A stretch of 64,000 nucleotides of DNA from Streptomyces halstedii (GCA_000720535.1 JOAZ01000015.1:62001-126000); one strand, 5' to 3'; counted from the first letter of the stretch, positions 33,401 through 42,489 are shown. The notes: a model not told the origin generated them from the sequence alone. A program made the numbers and translations.

Positions 33401-33964
33401 TCAGTGTCGCGGTGGGCCGTCGTGCAGGATCCGCTGGAACAGCCGGTGGTCCCGCCACGCCCCGTCGATGTGGAGGTAGCGCGGCGCCGTGCCGATGACC
33501 TCGAACCCGGACTTCGCGAGCACCCGCTGCGAGGCCGCGTTGTCGACCACCGTGCCGGCCTCGACTCGGTGCAGTCCGAGCCGGTCCCGGGCGTCCACGC
33601 AGACCCGGCCGACCGCGGCCGTGGCGAGGCCCTCGCCCGCCCGGTCCACGTCGATCCAGTAGCCGAGACGGGCGTTGCGGAACGGGCCGTGCTCGATCGA
33701 GGCGAGCGTCATCGCCCCGACGACACGGTCCTCCTCGTCGGCCAGCACCCAGGGCATCGCGCGGCCCGCGTCCTGTTCCGCCAGCAGCCCGGTCAGCCGC
33801 ATGACCTGGCCCTCGACGGTGTAGAAGGTGTCGGGCCGTACGGGTTCCCAGCGCTTCATGTAGGCGCGGCTGCGGGTCAGGGCCTCGGCGAAGGAGAGGG
33901 CGTCGTCGAGCGCCGCGGGCCTCAGCCGGACGCCGGCGGTCAGGGGATGGATCAGATCGGTCAT
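33401..33964 (-). CDS. GNAT family N-acetyltransferase, RimJ/RimL type
   Basis: The 187-residue product starts at ATG 33964. The acetyl-CoA site is RAGEGLATAAVGRVCVDARD (motif A), preceded by VVGAMTLASIEHG and followed by LHRVEAGTVVDNAASQRVLAKSGF, the usual RimJ/RimL ending. It should acetylate an amino group of a protein N-terminus or small molecule; the substrate cannot be told. It ends its unit 194 bases before the CGNR gene and lies 19 bases downstream of nnaR, so it may be co-transcribed with nnaR. Confidence 0.88.
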   Translation of the reverse strand: MTDLIHPLTAGVRLRPAALDDALSFAEALTRSRAYMKRWEPVRPDTFYTVEGQVMRLTGLLAEQDAGRAMPWVLADEEDRVVGAMTLASIEHGPFRNARLGYWIDVDRAGEGLATAAVGRVCVDARDRLGLHRVEAGTVVDNAASQRVLAKSGFEVIGTAPRYLHIDGAWRDHRLFQRILHDGPPRH

Positions 33965-33983
33965 CCCCCGACCGTAACGCCCG

Positions 33984-35141
33984 TCAGGACTCCGGGGACG
34001 GGGCGTCGGTCCCGGTGCCGGCCGTGGGGTCCAGCGCGAGCCGGTAGCCGCGCTTGACGACGGTACGGACCAGCCCGGACAGCCCGAGTGCCGTACGCAG
34101 CCGGGCCATCGCCGTCTCCACGGCGTGCTCGTCGGTACCGCTGCCCGGCAGGGCCCGCAGCAGCTCGGCGCGGGAGACCACCCAGCCCGGACGGCGGGCG
34201 AGGGCGTGCAGCAGGGCCATGCCGGCCGGCGGCACCGGGCGCGGCACCCCGTCGATCAGGACGGCGTGCCCACGGATCTCCACCAGGTGCCCGGCGACCG
34301 GCAGCGCCGGTGTGCGGGCGGGCAGCCGGGCGCAGAGCAGTTGGACCAGCGGGCCGAGCCGGAAGCGCTCCGGCTGGACGGTGTCGATGCCCCGGGCCTG
34401 GAGCGGCTGCGCGGTGACCGGGCCGACGCAGGCGACGAGGACGTCGTGGCCGAGCGCGGACAGCACCTCCGGAAGCATGCCGCGCGCCTCGGCCCGGTTC
34501 AGGTACGAGGTGACGGCGGGGGCGCTGGTGAAGGTCAGGGCGTCCAGCCCCCGGGCGGCCGTGACGTCCAGCATCCGGTCGAGCGGGGCGATGTCCTCCG
34601 GCGGCATCCACCGGTAGACCGGGACCCCGACGACCTCGGCACCCGCCTCCCGGAGCGACTCGACGAAGCCGGGCAGGGGTTCGCCGTGCAGTTGGAGGGC
34701 GATCCGGCGCCCCTCGACGCCCTCACCCAGCAGCCGGTCCAGGACCTCCGCCATGGACTCCGACCCCGGCGACCAGGACTCGGTGAGTCCGGCGCCCCGG
34801 ATCGCGCCCTTGACCTTGGGGCCCCGGGCGAGCAGTTCGGCGCCGCGCAGCACGTCCAGCAGCCGTTCGCCCGTGCCCCAGCCGTCCGCCGCCTCGATCC
34901 AGCCGCGGAACCCCACGGCGGTGGTGGCGATCACCGTGTCGGGCACCTTGTCAAGGAGTTCCCCGGTGGCGGCGCGGAGTTCGCTGTCGTCCGCGAGCGG
35001 CACGATCCGCAGCGCGGGCGCGTGCAGGACCGCGGCGCCCCGGCGGGTGAGGAGGGTCCCCAGCTCCTCGGCGCGACGGGCCGCGGTCACCCCGACCGTG
35101 AAGCCCGTGAGGGGCCCGTGCTGTGCGTCGTCGTCGTGCAT
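33984..35141 (-). CDS. nnaR: NnaR-like regulator: HemD (uroporphyrinogen-III synthase) domain fused to a winged helix
   Basis: The 385-residue product starts at ATG 35141. Residues to about 270 form a HemD fold (GFTVGVTAARRAEELGTLLT, later FTSAPAVTSYLNRAEARG and LVACVGPVTAQPLQARGI). The last 100 residues are an OmpR/PhoB-type winged helix (RPGWVVSRAELLRALPGSGT, then VETAMARLRTALG and VVKRGYRLAL). This fusion is the NnaR family, which with GlnR activates nitrate/nitrite assimilation genes in S. coelicolor. A four-part GlnR box lies upstream at 35281-35318, in keeping with its known control by GlnR. The adjacent nitrate transporter seen in S. coelicolor, from memory, is absent here. Confidence 0.88.
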   Translation of the reverse strand: MHDDDAQHGPLTGFTVGVTAARRAEELGTLLTRRGAAVLHAPALRIVPLADDSELRAATGELLDKVPDTVIATTAVGFRGWIEAADGWGTGERLLDVLRGAELLARGPKVKGAIRGAGLTESWSPGSESMAEVLDRLLGEGVEGRRIALQLHGEPLPGFVESLREAGAEVVGVPVYRWMPPEDIAPLDRMLDVTAARGLDALTFTSAPAVTSYLNRAEARGMLPEVLSALGHDVLVACVGPVTAQPLQARGIDTVQPERFRLGPLVQLLCARLPARTPALPVAGHLVEIRGHAVLIDGVPRPVPPAGMALLHALARRPGWVVSRAELLRALPGSGTDEHAVETAMARLRTALGLSGLVRTVVKRGYRLALDPTAGTGTDAPSPES

Positions 35142-35280
35142 GTGCGTGATGACCCGGCTCTCGTCCCGCCGGGCCGTGTACGGGTCCCTGCCGCGGCCGC
35201 CCGTCAGGGGCGTACGGCGGCGGGCCGTGCGCGCACGCCCCAGCTTCGATGGTGCGGAGGAACGAGACTGCCGTTCCCGC

Positions 35281-35318
35281 GTGACAGCCTCGGTTCCCCC
35301 GTGTTTCCCGCCCGTTAC
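35281..35318. promoter_or_regulatory. GlnR box upstream of nnaR
   Basis: Read towards nnaR the site is GTAAC-n6-GAAAC-n6-GAACC-n6-GTCAC, four pentamers at exact 11-base steps (35314, 35303, 35292, 35281 on the plus strand). The first pair matches the GlnR consensus gTnAC-n6-GaAAC perfectly and the second pair partly. It lies 140-178 bases before the start codon. Confidence 0.78.
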
Positions 35319-35419
35319 GTCGGTCGACGCCGGACCGCCATCTTCACACCTCCGGGTGGCGCCCCCGGGACCGGGCTCCGGCTCGCCCGCACCCCCGGGG
35401 CGCCGGGGTCCCGGACCGG

Positions 35420-36799
35420 TCAGGCCGTGGCGCGGCGCTTGTCGGACCCGTTGGGCCAGAACCGTGGCCGCCGCTTGGCCGCCACGTCCTCGACCCAGCC
35501 GAACGACAGGATCGCCAGCCCGATCAGCGGCCAGATCGCGATGAGGATCAGCGCGTCGTACGACTGCTCGATGTACGTGTCGAACGTGTCGCCGAACCAC
35601 GGGATGTTCCACAGCTGGTCGACGAGGTGGGCTCCGGCCATCAGCAGGATGTTGTGCCAGAGGTAGATCGTCACGGCCCGGTTGTTGGCCAGGGTGACCA
35701 GGCCGTCCCATCCGGCGAGCTTGCCGGGCAGCTTCCGCCAGGAGGGCGCGTACACCAGCAGGATGGCGCAGAAGCCCAGGGACCAGGTGGCCTGGGCCAA
35801 GGGGATCTCGTCCAGGTTCCAGCCCTCCTCGGTGAGGTGGCCGGACGCCCACCACAGGCCGAAGCCCATGACGATCGTGGCGGAGGAGACCGCCAGATAG
35901 CGCGGTACCTCCTTCAGCAGCCCGTCGTTGTGGGCGAACCCGAGCACCCAGCAGGCGCCGAACACGGCGAAGTCGATGAGGCTCTCACCGAGCATGCCCG
36001 GCACTGTCACCAGGCCCGTACCGATCACGGCCGTCAGGACGACCGGGGCGAGCATCGTCACCCAGGGCAGCCTGCGGAACGCCTTGAGCAGCAGCGGGGA
36101 GGCGATCACGAACCAGAGGTAGGCCCGGATGTACCAGAGCGGCCCCACCGCCTGGTCGGCCCAGGTCAGCTCCAGCAACCCGCCCGGCGAACCGCTCTCC
36201 TCCGGGTACGGCGGGGAGCCGATCGGGAAGAGGTAGCAGCCGAGCTTGAGGAACCACCACAGTCCCTCGTCCCGGACGGGCTTCCAGCTCAGCGCGAACA
36301 TGACCGGTACGACGACGAGCGAGAACGCCCACATGGGCGGCAGCAGCCTGCGCAGCCGGGAGCGGATGACACTGCCGGCGGGGCGGGACAGCGAACGGGC
36401 CATCAGCGAACCGGCCAGGGCGAACATCACGCCCATGGACGGGAAGAGGACGGTCAGCCAGGCCCACCCGAAGAGGTGGAAGAAGACGACCCGGACGAGC
36501 GCGACGGCCCGGAGCAGGTCGAGGTAGCGGTCACGGCCGGGCCGCGCCGGAGGGGCGGGCCGGGCCTGGTCCGCCGAGTCCGCCGTGTCCCCCGCCGCCT
36601 CCGGCTTCGTGAGGACGGCCGCCGCCCCGGGGAGCGGCGCGGTGACGTCCGGCGCGGTGGCGCGGCCCTGCGGACGGTCGCCCTGTACCGGGAAGCCGCC
36701 CTCCCGTCCCGGGTACGCGCTGTTCTGCGGCCACCCGGCCGGGGCGTCGGAGCCGTCCGGGCCGAAGCCGTCCGGGCGGGGCTGGTTCGGGTAGGTCAT
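35420..36799 (-). CDS. Membrane acyltransferase, family 3 (OafA/NRF-6 superfamily)
   Basis: The 459-residue product starts at ATG 36799, overlapping the matB stop as ATGA. A 90-residue Pro/Gly/Ala-rich cytoplasmic head precedes the acyltransferase-3 core: RDRYLDLLRAVALVRVVFFH (with the conserved His at its end), then about ten transmembrane segments, including AYLWFVIASPLLLKAF and TIYLWHNILLMAGAHL. Such enzymes move acetyl or succinyl groups across the membrane onto exported glycans. Tight coupling to the matAB genes implies that the MatAB polymer is the acceptor. Confidence 0.9.
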   Translation of the reverse strand: MTYPNQPRPDGFGPDGSDAPAGWPQNSAYPGREGGFPVQGDRPQGRATAPDVTAPLPGAAAVLTKPEAAGDTADSADQARPAPPARPGRDRYLDLLRAVALVRVVFFHLFGWAWLTVLFPSMGVMFALAGSLMARSLSRPAGSVIRSRLRRLLPPMWAFSLVVVPVMFALSWKPVRDEGLWWFLKLGCYLFPIGSPPYPEESGSPGGLLELTWADQAVGPLWYIRAYLWFVIASPLLLKAFRRLPWVTMLAPVVLTAVIGTGLVTVPGMLGESLIDFAVFGACWVLGFAHNDGLLKEVPRYLAVSSATIVMGFGLWWASGHLTEEGWNLDEIPLAQATWSLGFCAILLVYAPSWRKLPGKLAGWDGLVTLANNRAVTIYLWHNILLMAGAHLVDQLWNIPWFGDTFDTYIEQSYDALILIAIWPLIGLAILSFGWVEDVAAKRRPRFWPNGSDKRRATA

Positions 36800-39000
36800 G
36801 CGACCGGCCTCCGGTCCTTCTGCGACGCGTCCTTGCGGCGGGCCGGTGCCCCGCCGGGTGCCTCCACCACGCCCGTACGGCGTAGCTTCTGCCAGCGCAG
36901 CCGGCCACCGGTGAGAGCGGTGATCCACGACTGGAGCAGCACCATGTACATGAGCTGCCGGTAGAGGACCTGCTGGAGCGGCAGCGAGATGAGATGGGTC
37001 ATGCGTTCGCGGTCCAGCCGGAAGGCGTACGCGGCGCACACCGCCTGGATCAGCAGGACGCCGAACCACGCCGTGACGGTCTTGCCCGTCGGGCCGAAGA
37101 CCAGCCCGTACAGCAGGAAGACGTCGATCAGGGGGGCCAGCAGCGGGGCGACCACCATGAACAGGGAGACGAACGGCAGTCCGACCCGCCCGAAGCGGCC
37201 CGAGGGCCCCCGCTCGACGACGGCACGACGGTGCTTCCAGATGGCCTGCATGGTGCCGTACGACCAGCGGTAGCGCTGTGACCACAGCTGTTGCACGGAC
37301 TCGGGGGCCTCGGTCCAGGCGCGGGCGTTCTCGGCGTAGACGACGCGCCAGCCGTCGCGGTGCAGCGCCATCGTGACGTCGGTGTCCTCGGCAAGGGTGT
37401 CCTCGCTCATGCCGCCGACCCGGTCCAGCGCCTCCCGGCGGAAGGCGCCGACCGCGCCGGGGATGGTGGGCATGCAGCCGAGGATGTCGTACATCCTGCG
37501 GTCGAGGTTGAAGCCCATCACGTACTCGATGTGCTGCCAGGCGCCGATCATCGAGTCCCGGTTGCCGACCTTGGCGTTGCCCGCGACCGCGCCGACGCGG
37601 GGGTCCCCGAAGGGCTGCACGAGTTCGCGGACGGTGGACGGTTCGAAGACGGTGTCGCCGTCCATCATCACGACGATGTCGTAACGGGCGTGCGCGATGC
37701 CGTTGTTGAGGGCGGCGGGCTTGCCGCCGTTGCGCTGGCGGACGACCCGGACGTTCGGGATGCCCATCGCCTCGACGACGTCGGCCGTACCGTCCGTGGA
37801 GCCGTCGTCGATGACGACGACCTCGATCGGGTAGTCACTGGCCACCAGCGACCGCACGGTCGACTCGATGCACCTGCGCTCGTTGTACGCCGGTACGAGC
37901 ACCGACACCGGGCGGGTGAAGGGGTCGCCCCAGCGGAAACCCTTGCGGCGGACCCGCCGGGCGTGCAGGAAGGAGAGCAGCAGCATCAGCCCGAAGCGGG
38001 TGATCACCAGGGCGCCGATGACGGCGAGGCCGACCACCAGGACGCCGGTGACGTGCTCGGAGATGCCCACGGCGAAGATGAAGGCCTTGCCCTTCCACAG
38101 CTCGACCCCGGTGACCTGGGTGTGCGCGCTGGGTGCGCCGAGGGCGGCGGTCAGGCTGGTGAACTCGTAGCCCTTGTCCTGCATCTTCGGCAGGAACTTG
38201 TCCAGGGCGCGCACGGTCTGGGACCGGTCGCCGCCGGAGTCGTGCATCAGGATGACGGCGCCCTTGCCGTGCCGGGGCGTGGCGCGGTCGATGATCGCCC
38301 GGACGCCGGGGCGCTTCCAGTCCTCGCTGTCGGTGTTGTTCACGACGGTGAGGTAGCCGCGGCTGCCTATGTACTGGGTGACCGGCCAGGACTTGTTGTC
38401 CATGGCGTCGGCGAACGAGGAGTACGGGGGGCGGAACAGCGAGGAGCGGATACCGGCCGCGCCCGCCAGCACCAGTTGGTTCTGGGACAGCTCCCAGTCG
38501 ATGCGGCTGGTGGACTGGTAGGAGAGGTCGGGGTGGTTGAAGGTGTGCAGCCCGACCTCGTGGCCCTCGTCGACCATGCGCTTGACCAGTTCCGGATAGC
38601 GCGAGGCCATGGTGCCGGTGACGAAGAAGACGCCGTGCGCGTCGTGTTCCTTCAGCTTGTCCAGGACCTTCGGGGTCCAGACGGGGTCCGGGCCGTCGTC
38701 GAAGGTCAGGACTATCTTGTGGTCGGGTATGCGGAGCGTCGTGGCGGGTTCGCCGGGCGTCCGCGCGTCGATGACGGGGCCGCCGTCGAGCACCTCGTCG
38801 GGCACCTGGCTGGTGGAGGCCGGCGGCTGGACGCGGTGGTCCGCGAGGATCTCGCTGTGTACGTAGCCACGCAGCATCAGCATGGCGAGCAGGGCCACGA
38901 GCAGGAGCGAGGGAAGCAGGAAGCGCATCGGCATTCTGCGCGGGCCGGTCCGCTTCTTCTTCCTCGGGTTGTGCCTGCCCCGCGGGGCGGGGGACGTCAT
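36796..39000 (-). CDS. matB: Bifunctional polysaccharide deacetylase / family 2 glycosyltransferase, MatB type
   Basis: The 734-residue product starts at ATG 39000. A basic head (RKKKRTGPRR) and TM1 are followed by an extracytoplasmic NodB deacetylase domain (IVLTFDDGPDPVWTPKVLDK, GLHTFNHPDLSY, RPPYSS, VILMHDSGGDRS). Another TM leads to a GT2 domain on the inner face: SVLVPAYNERRCIESTVRSL, VIDDGSTDGT, VVMMDGDT, DTLAEDTDVTMAL and the processive QRYRWSYG motif. C-terminal TM segments form the export path. In Streptomyces, MatAB makes a poly-beta-1,6-GlcNAc-like polymer needed for hyphal aggregation. It is preceded by matA (one-base gap) and followed by an overlapping acyltransferase gene. Confidence 0.92.
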   Translation of the reverse strand: MTSPAPRGRHNPRKKKRTGPRRMPMRFLLPSLLLVALLAMLMLRGYVHSEILADHRVQPPASTSQVPDEVLDGGPVIDARTPGEPATTLRIPDHKIVLTFDDGPDPVWTPKVLDKLKEHDAHGVFFVTGTMASRYPELVKRMVDEGHEVGLHTFNHPDLSYQSTSRIDWELSQNQLVLAGAAGIRSSLFRPPYSSFADAMDNKSWPVTQYIGSRGYLTVVNNTDSEDWKRPGVRAIIDRATPRHGKGAVILMHDSGGDRSQTVRALDKFLPKMQDKGYEFTSLTAALGAPSAHTQVTGVELWKGKAFIFAVGISEHVTGVLVVGLAVIGALVITRFGLMLLLSFLHARRVRRKGFRWGDPFTRPVSVLVPAYNERRCIESTVRSLVASDYPIEVVVIDDGSTDGTADVVEAMGIPNVRVVRQRNGGKPAALNNGIAHARYDIVVMMDGDTVFEPSTVRELVQPFGDPRVGAVAGNAKVGNRDSMIGAWQHIEYVMGFNLDRRMYDILGCMPTIPGAVGAFRREALDRVGGMSEDTLAEDTDVTMALHRDGWRVVYAENARAWTEAPESVQQLWSQRYRWSYGTMQAIWKHRRAVVERGPSGRFGRVGLPFVSLFMVVAPLLAPLIDVFLLYGLVFGPTGKTVTAWFGVLLIQAVCAAYAFRLDRERMTHLISLPLQQVLYRQLMYMVLLQSWITALTGGRLRWQKLRRTGVVEAPGGAPARRKDASQKDRRPVA

Positions 39001-39001
39001 G

Positions 39002-39691
39002 TTACTGAGCACCTTCACGTGGTTGCGTCGTTGCTTCCGAGGGGTCCGAGGACGGGGTCGGCGGGGGCCCGCCGGAATCCCCGGGTTCCGTCACCGGTGT
39101 GGTGGGGACGTCCGCGTCCGACGCGGAGGCCGAGGGGCCGGGGCCCGGTGCGTCGGCGGTCTCGCCGCCGGAGGGCGGCGCCGGGCTCTTCGACGCGGAG
39201 ACGCCCGTACCGGCCGCGGTTCCCGGTGCGGAGGCGGGGACGCCACCGCCCGGATCCGTGACCGTGCCGGTGTCCACGGTCGAGGCGGAGGGGCCGAGGG
39301 TGGCGCCGGGGGACTCGGTCGCCGGTCCGGTGCTGGCGGACGGCGCGGGGCGCACCTCGACCTCCTCGCCCTGCTTCTCCTCCTGCCCGGTTATCGGCAG
39401 CCAGGGGGCGCTGGAGTTCCCGCCGAGCACGGCCGCCACCAGCGTCACCGCGTAGACGGCGCAGATCGTGGCGAGGAGCCAGCCCAGGCGGCGGTACGTC
39501 TTGCTGCGACGACCGCTCTCGTCCACGAAGACCGGACCGTCCGAGGGGTCCGGAGGGCTGGGCTCCACCGGCAGGTCGGCGAGCTGACGCCCGAGTCCGT
39601 CGAGGCGGATGGTGACGTCGTTCGGCTCATGCGTATGCCCGGTGCGAGTGCCTTCGCGCCAATTGTCCACAGCTGTTTGCACTTCCCCCAC
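39002..39691 (-). CDS. matA: MatA-like single-pass membrane protein
   Basis: The 229-residue product probably starts at GTG 39691; GTGs at 39682 and 39670 are alternatives. About 65 soluble residues (NDVTIRLDGLGRQLADLPVE) precede one transmembrane helix (LGWLLATICAVYAVTLVAAV), then a long Ser/Pro/Thr/Gly-rich extracellular tail (SASTGPATESPGATLGPSAS) without a fold. It is directly upstream of matB. MatA is required together with MatB for polymer production in Streptomyces; its mechanism is unknown. The assignment rests on position and topology more than on sequence motifs. Confidence 0.78.
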   Translation of the reverse strand: MGEVQTAVDNWREGTRTGHTHEPNDVTIRLDGLGRQLADLPVEPSPPDPSDGPVFVDESGRRSKTYRRLGWLLATICAVYAVTLVAAVLGGNSSAPWLPITGQEEKQGEEVEVRPAPSASTGPATESPGATLGPSASTVDTGTVTDPGGGVPASAPGTAAGTGVSASKSPAPPSGGETADAPGPGPSASASDADVPTTPVTEPGDSGGPPPTPSSDPSEATTQPREGAQ

Positions 39692-39813
39692 TCAATGAAA
39701 CAGGCGCGTGGGAATTGTCTGGATTCTTGCCATGAGTCGGACGCCCCCGCGTCCATTCACGGCCCCCTGCCGCTACGCACCGGAGACCTGAATGTAGCGC
39801 ACGGCGGTGGCCG

Positions 39814-40809
39814 TCAGGCCCCGGCCGCGGGTGTTGTTCTGCAACGGTGACGCATGAGTGATGCATCGGTGTCGGGCAGCCATGATCCAGTTGGCTGCAC
39901 CATCCACCCTTCCCTGGCAGCGAGTTCGTCCGCCGCCGCGCGAAGTGCCGCCAAACCGGGATGATGCGCTCCGTTTCGCCACACCATCAGCAGCGGGGAG
40001 AGCGGAACCGGCCGTACCAAGGGCCGCACCACGGTTCCGGGCAGTGGCGGAAAGTCCACGACCGCCAGCACAGGGTGACCGGTCTTCGACATCACGCGCT
40101 GAAATTCGGCCACACCGACAGCGAGCGGCGCGGGCGGGGCGAGCACGATGTCCCAGACCTCGAAGAGGCGCTCCGCGAGATCGGTCCATTCCAGGGTGCG
40201 CGTATTGCCCGCCCCCGCGTAGACGGTTTCCCCGGACAGATCGGCCGGGGTGACGACCTCACGCCCGGCGAGGGGGTGATCGTCGCGGAGCAGCACGGCC
40301 ATCGGCTCGTACCGCACCGGGTGTACGGAGAGCCGCGAGAGGACGGCGGGGTCCAGTCCGGCGGCCCGGCCGAAGGAGACGTCGAGCCGCCCGGCGAGCA
40401 CCTCGCCGGCCGCCCAGGTCAGCCCGCTCTCGAAGCGCGCCATCAGTTCGCACTCGGGTACGAGCTCCCGCGCCCTGGCCAGCACCCTCGCGGCGGTCAT
40501 CCCGTCGGTGTTGAGATCGACGAGCAGGGGCCGGGTCACCGGGTCGGCGAAGGCGGTGGTGAGCGCGGCGTGGGCGTCGAGGACCCGGCGGGCGTACGGC
40601 AGGAGGCGTTCGCCGTCCGGGGTGAGTGCCACCTGACGGGTGGTACGGACGAAGAGCGGGCAGCCCAGCTCGCGCTCCAGCCGGCGGATGTCCCGGCTCA
40701 ACGCCTGCTGGGCGACGTAGAGGCGCGCGGCGGCCCGGGTGAAGTGCAGGTCCTCCGCGACGGCGACGAAGGAGCGCAGGAGCCGGGGGTCGGTGTCGGG
40801 AACGGTCAC
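39814..40809 (-). CDS. LysR family transcriptional regulator
   Basis: The 331-residue product starts at GTG 40809. The HTH is LLRSFVAVAEDLHFTRAAAR, then LYVAQQALSRDIRRLERELG, followed by a type 2 periplasmic-binding-like effector domain (PLLVDLNTDGMTAARVLARA, LVDFPPLPGTVVRPLV). It is divergent from the MFS transporter at 40893 across only 83 bases, which LysR proteins typically control. The co-inducer is unknown. Confidence 0.93.
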   Translation of the reverse strand: MTVPDTDPRLLRSFVAVAEDLHFTRAAARLYVAQQALSRDIRRLERELGCPLFVRTTRQVALTPDGERLLPYARRVLDAHAALTTAFADPVTRPLLVDLNTDGMTAARVLARARELVPECELMARFESGLTWAAGEVLAGRLDVSFGRAAGLDPAVLSRLSVHPVRYEPMAVLLRDDHPLAGREVVTPADLSGETVYAGAGNTRTLEWTDLAERLFEVWDIVLAPPAPLAVGVAEFQRVMSKTGHPVLAVVDFPPLPGTVVRPLVRPVPLSPLLMVWRNGAHHPGLAALRAAADELAAREGWMVQPTGSWLPDTDASLMRHRCRTTPAAGA

Positions 40810-40892
40810 CCCCCGAATTTACAACGCGGGCGCGTGAATCGGCGGTGATCAGGTGTTGGACGGCACGGGCACCCCGCCACCAGGCTGCTTCC

Positions 40893-42242
40893 GTGTCCCA
40901 GGAAACGTCCCAGCCAACAACGTCCGACGCACCGGCCCACGCGACGACGTCCGACGCACCGGCCCACGCGACGACGTCCGACGCACCGGCCCAGCACACG
41001 TCCCACGAAGCGGCCCCCGAAACGGATCGCGCGCCGGCCCCGGACGTCGTCACGGCCCGCCCCGCGCCCGCCCGCAACCCCTACCTCCGGCTGCTCGCCA
41101 CCCCTGGCGCCCGCGCCTTCACGGCGGGCAACCTGCTCGCCCGGCTGCCGATGGGCATGTTCAGCGTCAGCGCCGTCATCATGATCGCCGGGGCCCACGA
41201 CTCGTACGCCCTGGCCGGTGCGGTCACCGCGACGGGCCTCGCCGCGACCGCCGTGGTCGCGCCGTGGACGGCCCGGCTGGTCGACCGGTACGGCCAGGCC
41301 CGGGTCGCGGTCCCGGCCACCGCGCTCGCCGTGCTCGGCTCCCTGACCCTGGTGCTGTGCGTACGCTTCGACGCCCCGGTCTGGACGCTCTTCGCCGCGT
41401 ACGCCGCGACCGCGACCACCCCGAACACCGGTGGCATGTCCCGTGCCCGCTGGGCCCATCTGCACCGGGGCGATCCGGCGGCCCTGCACACCGCGAACTC
41501 CTTCGAGCAGGCGGCGGACGAGCTCTGCTTCATGCTGGGCCCGGTGCTGGCCGCGACCCTGTGCGGGGCGCTCTTCCCGGAGGCCGGGACGCTGACCGGC
41601 GCGGTCCTGCTGATGACCGGCGTCCTGGTCTTCGCCGCGCAACGGGCGACCGAGCCCCCGGTGGCCCCGCGCACGACGGCCACCGCCTCCCCGCTCCGCA
41701 GCCCCCAGATGCCCGCGCTGCTGACCGTCTTCCTCGCCACGGGGGCGGTGTTCGGCTCGATGGAGGTCGTCTCCATCGCCCACGCCGGGGGCGCGATCCT
41801 CGCGCTCCAGGCCGCGGGTTCCTGTGTGGCGGGCCTGGTCTACGGTTCACTGCGCCCCGCCGGGGACGTACACCGCAGGCTGCTGCTCTGCCTGGCCTGC
41901 ATGACCGCGCTCATGTCCCTTCCCCTGCTGGCCGCCACCACGACCGGCTCGATCCCCGTCCTGGCCGGCTGCCTCCTCCTGGCGGGCGCGGCCACTGCCC
42001 CGACCATGGTCACCGGCATGACCCTGATCCAGCGCGTCACCCCACAGGCGCAGCTCAACGAGGGCATGACGCTCGCGGTCACCGCCCTGCTCGGCGGCAT
42101 AGCGGCGGGCTCGGCGGCGGGCGGCTGGCTGGTGGAGCACGCCGGTACGGTCACGGGTTACACGGCCCCCCTCGGAGCGGCGGCCCTGGCCCTGGTCATC
42201 GCGGTGGCCGGGTACGCGACGCGGCGGCCTGGACGCCGCTGA
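40893..42242 (+). CDS. MFS transporter
   Basis: From GTG 40893 the product has 449 residues (an in-frame ATG at 40845 would add 16, but lies inside the likely promoter). The first 60 residues are cytoplasmic with a repeated TTSDAPAHA unit. Twelve hydrophobic segments follow, starting at AFTAGNLLARLPMGMFSVSA, with the A-like loop LVDRYGQARVAVPATAL. The arrangement resembles efflux-type MFS proteins of the YceL/SET-like group. Regulation by the divergent LysR is likely. The substrate is unknown. Confidence 0.85.
   Translation: MSQETSQPTTSDAPAHATTSDAPAHATTSDAPAQHTSHEAAPETDRAPAPDVVTARPAPARNPYLRLLATPGARAFTAGNLLARLPMGMFSVSAVIMIAGAHDSYALAGAVTATGLAATAVVAPWTARLVDRYGQARVAVPATALAVLGSLTLVLCVRFDAPVWTLFAAYAATATTPNTGGMSRARWAHLHRGDPAALHTANSFEQAADELCFMLGPVLAATLCGALFPEAGTLTGAVLLMTGVLVFAAQRATEPPVAPRTTATASPLRSPQMPALLTVFLATGAVFGSMEVVSIAHAGGAILALQAAGSCVAGLVYGSLRPAGDVHRRLLLCLACMTALMSLPLLAATTTGSIPVLAGCLLLAGAATAPTMVTGMTLIQRVTPQAQLNEGMTLAVTALLGGIAAGSAAGGWLVEHAGTVTGYTAPLGAAALALVIAVAGYATRRPGRR
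40921..40993. repeat. 27-bp in-frame tandem repeat at the start of the MFS gene
   Basis: The unit begins CGTCCGACGCACCGGCCCAC and is 27 bases long. Copies occupy 40921-40947 and 40948-40974, with a 19-base partial copy to 40993. Each unit encodes nine residues, so the copy number can vary without breaking the frame. Confidence 0.85.
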
Positions 42243-42273
42243 CCAGGGGCAGTCGGTCCGGCGGCCCGCCGAC

Positions 42274-42489
42274 TCAGGCCCGTTGCCGGATCCAGGCGGC
42301 CAGTTCGCGGACCAGCGCGGCGGAAGCCCCGCCCAGATGCACGAGCGGCTGGTCGGTGACGGTGGGGAAGTCGCCGCGCAGTGAGGGCAGGGTGATGCCC
42401 GCCAGCTTCAGCGCGTCGGCCAACTCCCGTGCCGCCAGGTCGGCTTCCCTGAGCGCATCGCCGTTCGCCGTCGGTCGATCCACAGCCAC
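42274..42489 (-). CDS. Small conserved hypothetical protein
   Basis: The 71-residue product starts at GTG 42489 (a second GTG two codons on) with GAGG seven bases upstream. The blocks LREADLAARELADALKLAGI-TLPSL, then QPLVHLGGASAALVRELAAW, match a small-protein type that Streptomyces often encodes beside DUF397 or XRE genes, as I remember it. It is soluble and helical, with no known function. Across from it lies a DUF397-like remnant on the other strand. Confidence 0.65.
   Translation of the reverse strand: MAVDRPTANGDALREADLAARELADALKLAGITLPSLRGDFPTVTDQPLVHLGGASAALVRELAAWIRQRA

Noticed and set aside
35142-35855. N-terminal extension of the NnaR-like gene in the same frame
   Set aside because: The added residues are low-complexity and would run through the GlnR box; the HemD domain begins at the chosen ATG.
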